DNA of 64,000 nt from Aquimonas voraii (GTDB taxonomy: Bacteria > Pseudomonadota > Gammaproteobacteria > Xanthomonadales > Xanthomonadaceae): contig NZ_FNAG01000001.1 in assembly GCF_900101825.1 (NCBI RefSeq), forward strand, positions 558,001-622,000, in the 5' to 3' direction. Of the stretch, positions 61,099-64,000 are shown one piece after another. The number at the start of each line of letters is the position of its first letter. Position 1 is the first letter of the stretch. Under the pieces are notes generated by a model that was given only the letters and a program-made list of their open reading frames with translations, was not told where the DNA came from and made no database searches. Position numbers and translations under genes: made by a program.

Positions 61099-63608
61099 CG
61101 CATCATCCTCTTCAACATCCATCCATTGCCGGCGCCCAGCAGGGCCGCCAGCAGGTACAGGCTGACCACGGCCGACAGCGCCATGATGCCGGCCAGCAGC
61201 CAGCCCACCGTGATGTAGGGCACCAGCGGCGCGAACAGCAGGGGCGTGAAGCCCACCGCGATCACGATGGCATTGCGGCTGATCGCCAGCGCCGGCTCGC
61301 GGAACAGGGCGTCGAGCGTGGCCTCGACATCGCGCAGCTCGGCGGCGAGCGCGCGGGCGCGCTGCAGGAAGTGGATCGCGAAGTCCACGGCCAAGCCCAG
61401 CGCCAGCGCCGACAGCACCGCGATCGGCATGTCGTAGTCCTTGCCCATCCAGCCGACCAGCCCGTAAAGCACGCCGATCGACAGGGTCAGCGGCAGCATG
61501 GCCAGGAGCCCAAGCGGCAGGCTGCGGAACAGCAGCAGCATCATCACCAGCACGGCGCCCCAGGCGCCGGCCAGGCTCATCGCCATGCCGTGCACCATCT
61601 CGCCCTGCCACACGCGATTGAGGTGCGTCTTGCCGGCCCAGCGCGCGCTCACGCCCGAAGGCAGCGGATGCGCCGCAAGATGCGCGGCGACGAAATCTTC
61701 GACCCGACTCATGTCCTGGTTGTCGCCGCTCGTCATCTGCAGCCAGACCAGCGCACTGCGGTAGTCGGGGGTGACGAAGTGCCAGAGGTCCTGTGGACGG
61801 TGCGAGCCCTGGAACTGCAGCAGGGTCTGGGCGACGCCGGCCTGGCTGTCGGGAATGCGCTTCTCGGCGAGATCACCGCCGCGCAGCTCGCGGTGCACGG
61901 TCTTGACGATGTCGGTGACGGCGTTGGACTTGCCGACCAGGCCTGAATCATCCAGCGCCTGCTGCAGCTGTTCGATCCAGCGCAGCATGTCGGGCTGCTG
62001 GAAGCGCGCCAGCTGGCTCTGCGCCGCTTCGATGCGTGCGGTCCAGGCCTCGATGAGGCCGAAGTCGGCGTCGCTGTCGTCGACCGCATCCTGCGCGGCA
62101 CGCAGGGCATTCGCCGTCTCAGGTTCGGACTGCAGCGCGGCGAGCACGGCCTCGCGCAGCGGGTCTGCCGGCGTCGTCGACCATTCGCGCGTCCACTCCG
62201 CGCGCAGGGCGTCCACGTCCTGCGCCAGCACCAGCCAGGCATCGTAGGTGCCGGCGAAGTGCGCGTTGAGCGCGCGATCGGCCACGCGAATCTCGTGGCT
62301 GGCCTTGAACCAGCGCACCGGGTTGTCGTTGATCTCGATGCGCAGGATGCCGACGGCGCTGAAGGCCACGGCCAGCAGTGCAATGCCGAACACCAGCGGA
62401 CGCGCCTGCTGCGAGCTGCAGCGGATGAAAGCCAGCGGCGCGTACAGACGGCTGCGCTGGGTGTCGATCGCGGCGATGCGCGCCAGCGTGGCCGGCGACA
62501 GCCGGCAGAGGAAGGCCGGCAGCAGGGTCATGGTCAGCGCGAAGGCCAGCAGGATGCCGAAGGCCACGAAGGCGCCGAACACCTGCACCGGCGGGATCGG
62601 CGTCAGCAGCAGCGAAGCGAAGCCCACCGCCGAGGTCAGGCTGGTGAACAGCATGGGCTTGAACAGATCGCCCAGCACCGCCTGCATCACCGTGCCGGCG
62701 TCGTCGCCGGGCCGATAGCGCTCGGCGAAGTCCGACTGGATGTGGATGGCATCCACCACCGCGATCGGCATCAGGAAGATCGCGATCATCGAGCTCATGA
62801 TGTGGACCGGAAAGCCCAACCCGATCAGCGCGCCCATGGTGACGATGACGCTGCCCATCGCCACCAGCATCGGCCCGGTCACGAACAGGGCGCTGCGGAA
62901 GAAGCCCCACATCAGCAGGAAGATCACCAGCCCCGCCAGCGGCGCGCAGATTGCCATCTGCACGAACATCTCGTAGCCGAAGGTGTCTTCCGCCACTGGC
63001 AGGCCAGTGATGTGGAAGGCATCCTCGCTGTCGAGCGCGGCGATCAGGCCGCGGATCTCGCCGGCGATGCGGTGGCTCTCGTTCTTGTCTTCAATCGGCA
63101 CGTACAGCGCGGCGGCGCGGGCGTCTTCCGAGGCCAGTGTCCCGTAGGCCTGCGGCAGGCGCTCGACCGCCGCGCGGATGGCCTGCGCTTCGGCCTCGGT
63201 CGCAGGCGGCGTGCGCATCAGCCACTCGAAGCGCACCGTGCCCGGCCCGCCCTGAGTGACGTTGTCGACCTCGGCCAGCGACATCAGGTCGACCTCGACC
63301 ACGCCTTCAATGCGCTTCACCTGCTCGCTCAGCGCCTGCAGGGCGGCCAGCGAGCGCGGCGTGTAGATGCTTTCGCCAGTTGCGATGACACCGACCACGA
63401 TCGCATCGCTCAGGCCGAAGCGTTGCTTGGCGGCGTTGTGGAACACGCGCTCGGGCTGCTCGGCCGGCAGCATGTTCTCGGGGTCGGTATCGATGCGCAC
63501 CTGCGGGAACTGCAGCAGGGCGAACAGGGTGATCGCCAGCGTGGCCGCGAACACGGGCCAGGGACGTTCGATGCAGGCGCGCCAGAGCGCGCGCAGGGCA
63601 GGGGGCAT
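61095..63608 (-). CDS. MMPL-type RND transporter
   Basis: 837 residues with about 12 transmembrane helices in two repeats and two large periplasmic loops (about 35-220 and 420-600). The MMPL hallmarks appear as V-V-D-A-I-H-I-Q-S-D-F-A-E-R in the first repeat and L-A-V-D-F-A-I-H-F-L-Q-R-A-R in the second; their acidic residues relay protons. MMPL pumps move lipids and hydrophobic compounds out of the inner membrane. The start at 63608 gives the first helix directly (R-P-W-P-V-F-A-A-T-L-A). It is the first gene of an operon with the LolA-like and barrel genes. Confidence 0.93.
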   Translation of the reverse strand: MPPALRALWRACIERPWPVFAATLAITLFALLQFPQVRIDTDPENMLPAEQPERVFHNAAKQRFGLSDAIVVGVIATGESIYTPRSLAALQALSEQVKRIEGVVEVDLMSLAEVDNVTQGGPGTVRFEWLMRTPPATEAEAQAIRAAVERLPQAYGTLASEDARAAALYVPIEDKNESHRIAGEIRGLIAALDSEDAFHITGLPVAEDTFGYEMFVQMAICAPLAGLVIFLLMWGFFRSALFVTGPMLVAMGSVIVTMGALIGLGFPVHIMSSMIAIFLMPIAVVDAIHIQSDFAERYRPGDDAGTVMQAVLGDLFKPMLFTSLTSAVGFASLLLTPIPPVQVFGAFVAFGILLAFALTMTLLPAFLCRLSPATLARIAAIDTQRSRLYAPLAFIRCSSQQARPLVFGIALLAVAFSAVGILRIEINDNPVRWFKASHEIRVADRALNAHFAGTYDAWLVLAQDVDALRAEWTREWSTTPADPLREAVLAALQSEPETANALRAAQDAVDDSDADFGLIEAWTARIEAAQSQLARFQQPDMLRWIEQLQQALDDSGLVGKSNAVTDIVKTVHRELRGGDLAEKRIPDSQAGVAQTLLQFQGSHRPQDLWHFVTPDYRSALVWLQMTSGDNQDMSRVEDFVAAHLAAHPLPSGVSARWAGKTHLNRVWQGEMVHGMAMSLAGAWGAVLVMMLLLFRSLPLGLLAMLPLTLSIGVLYGLVGWMGKDYDMPIAVLSALALGLAVDFAIHFLQRARALAAELRDVEATLDALFREPALAISRNAIVIAVGFTPLLFAPLVPYITVGWLLAGIMALSAVVSLYLLAALLGAGNGWMLKRMMR

Positions 63609-63817
63609 GCGGAATTCGCGGGTCGGGAGCAGGCGCGGAGTGTAGCGGTCCGCCCCCATGGGCGGCAGGCCGGACCGCTTCCCGCTGCCGCCGGCCTGAC
63701 GCGGGCGCGCGTGCGCGGCGGATGCAGCGCAGTGATACGCGCTGCGTCCCCTTTGCGTCATGGCAAGTCGAAGGAGGCCGGATGCGTGTCCGGCGGAACA
63801 GATCCCGGAGTGTTGAG

Positions 63818-64000
63818 ATGCGTCTGGCCTTTTCGACGGTGTGTTCGATTCTTGCCCTGCTAGTGGCGGGCGGCAGCCCGGCGGCGTTCGCGCAGGAGCT
63901 GCGCCGCGTGCTGGCGCCCGGCGCTCCGCCGACCCAGGCCACCGAGGCTGTACGCGATCCGTGGCTGTCGACGGATGGACGCCATGTCGTCTTCGTCAGC
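63818..64000 (+). CDS. Start of a secreted beta-propeller-like (PD40/TolB-like) protein, cut by window edge
   Basis: The first 61 codons only. GGAG precedes the ATG by nine bases. A signal peptide at residues 1-25 (A-A-F-A-Q) is followed by D-P-W-L-S-T-D-G-R-H-V-V-F-V-S, the blade pattern of PD40/WD40-like propellers. It is divergent from the RND operon across about 210 bases. The true length and function lie outside the window. Confidence 0.65.
   Translation, partial: MRLAFSTVCSILALLVAGGSPAAFAQELRRVLAPGAPPTQATEAVRDPWLSTDGRHVVFVS

Overview
The window looks like a chromosomal segment of a GC-rich gammaproteobacterium of the order Lysobacterales (Xanthomonadales). The grounds are the gene order exbB-exbD-msbA-lpxK-kdsB-LMW phosphatase-uvrC-pgsA-tRNA(Gly/Cys/Gly), a lipase-foldase pair, secreted proteins with order-typical C-terminal ends, and the many short hairpin repeats between genes. 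This placement comes from remembered gene order and style, not from a database search. I see no insertion sequence, prophage, CRISPR array or rRNA. About 53 protein genes, three tRNAs and several regulatory sites can be supported.

Left part (1-16.4 kb): the end of an MrfA-type helicase overlaps an MrfB-type exonuclease (a DNA repair pair). It is followed by a secreted vanadium haloperoxidase-type enzyme, hemN with a perfect FNR box, a YihG-type acyltransferase and an acyl-CoA dehydrogenase. A 670-base intergenic region full of structured repeats comes next. After it lies a YtrA-type operon (small membrane protein, GntR regulator, ABC ATPase, permease) with a promoter whose -10 box sits inside a palindrome, then slyD-like, csp, a flavodoxin-like gene, yceH, class I fumarase and an NAD(P)-binding protein.

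Middle (16.5-36.4 kb): a tightly overlapped envelope operon (exbB to the LMW phosphatase) makes and flips lipid A and activates Kdo. An NHL-propeller protein, uvrC, pgsA and a tRNA operon with a near-consensus promoter follow. Then come lipid and carbon-storage genes: phasin, patatin, an unknown protein, PhoD phosphatase and a wax ester/DGAT synthase. A secreted beta-helix protein and an MFS transporter close this part.

Right part (36.5-64 kb): iron uptake appears twice, as feoAB plus a Cys-rich partner behind a Fur box and as fbpABC behind a weaker Fur-like site. The fbp operon ends in a lone rsxA. Between them are a cupin, a 5'-nucleotidase, accD-glmM and a 2OG-Fe(II) oxygenase. After fbpA come nnr-tsaE, amiC, pirin, lipase plus foldase, a large OmpA protein carrying four cadherin-like repeats, and a DMT exporter. 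Last is a three-gene overlapped operon encoding an MMPL/RND pump, a LolA-like periplasmic protein and an outer-membrane barrel, which I regard as the best candidate for a little-described system. The window ends in the start of a beta-propeller-like secreted protein.
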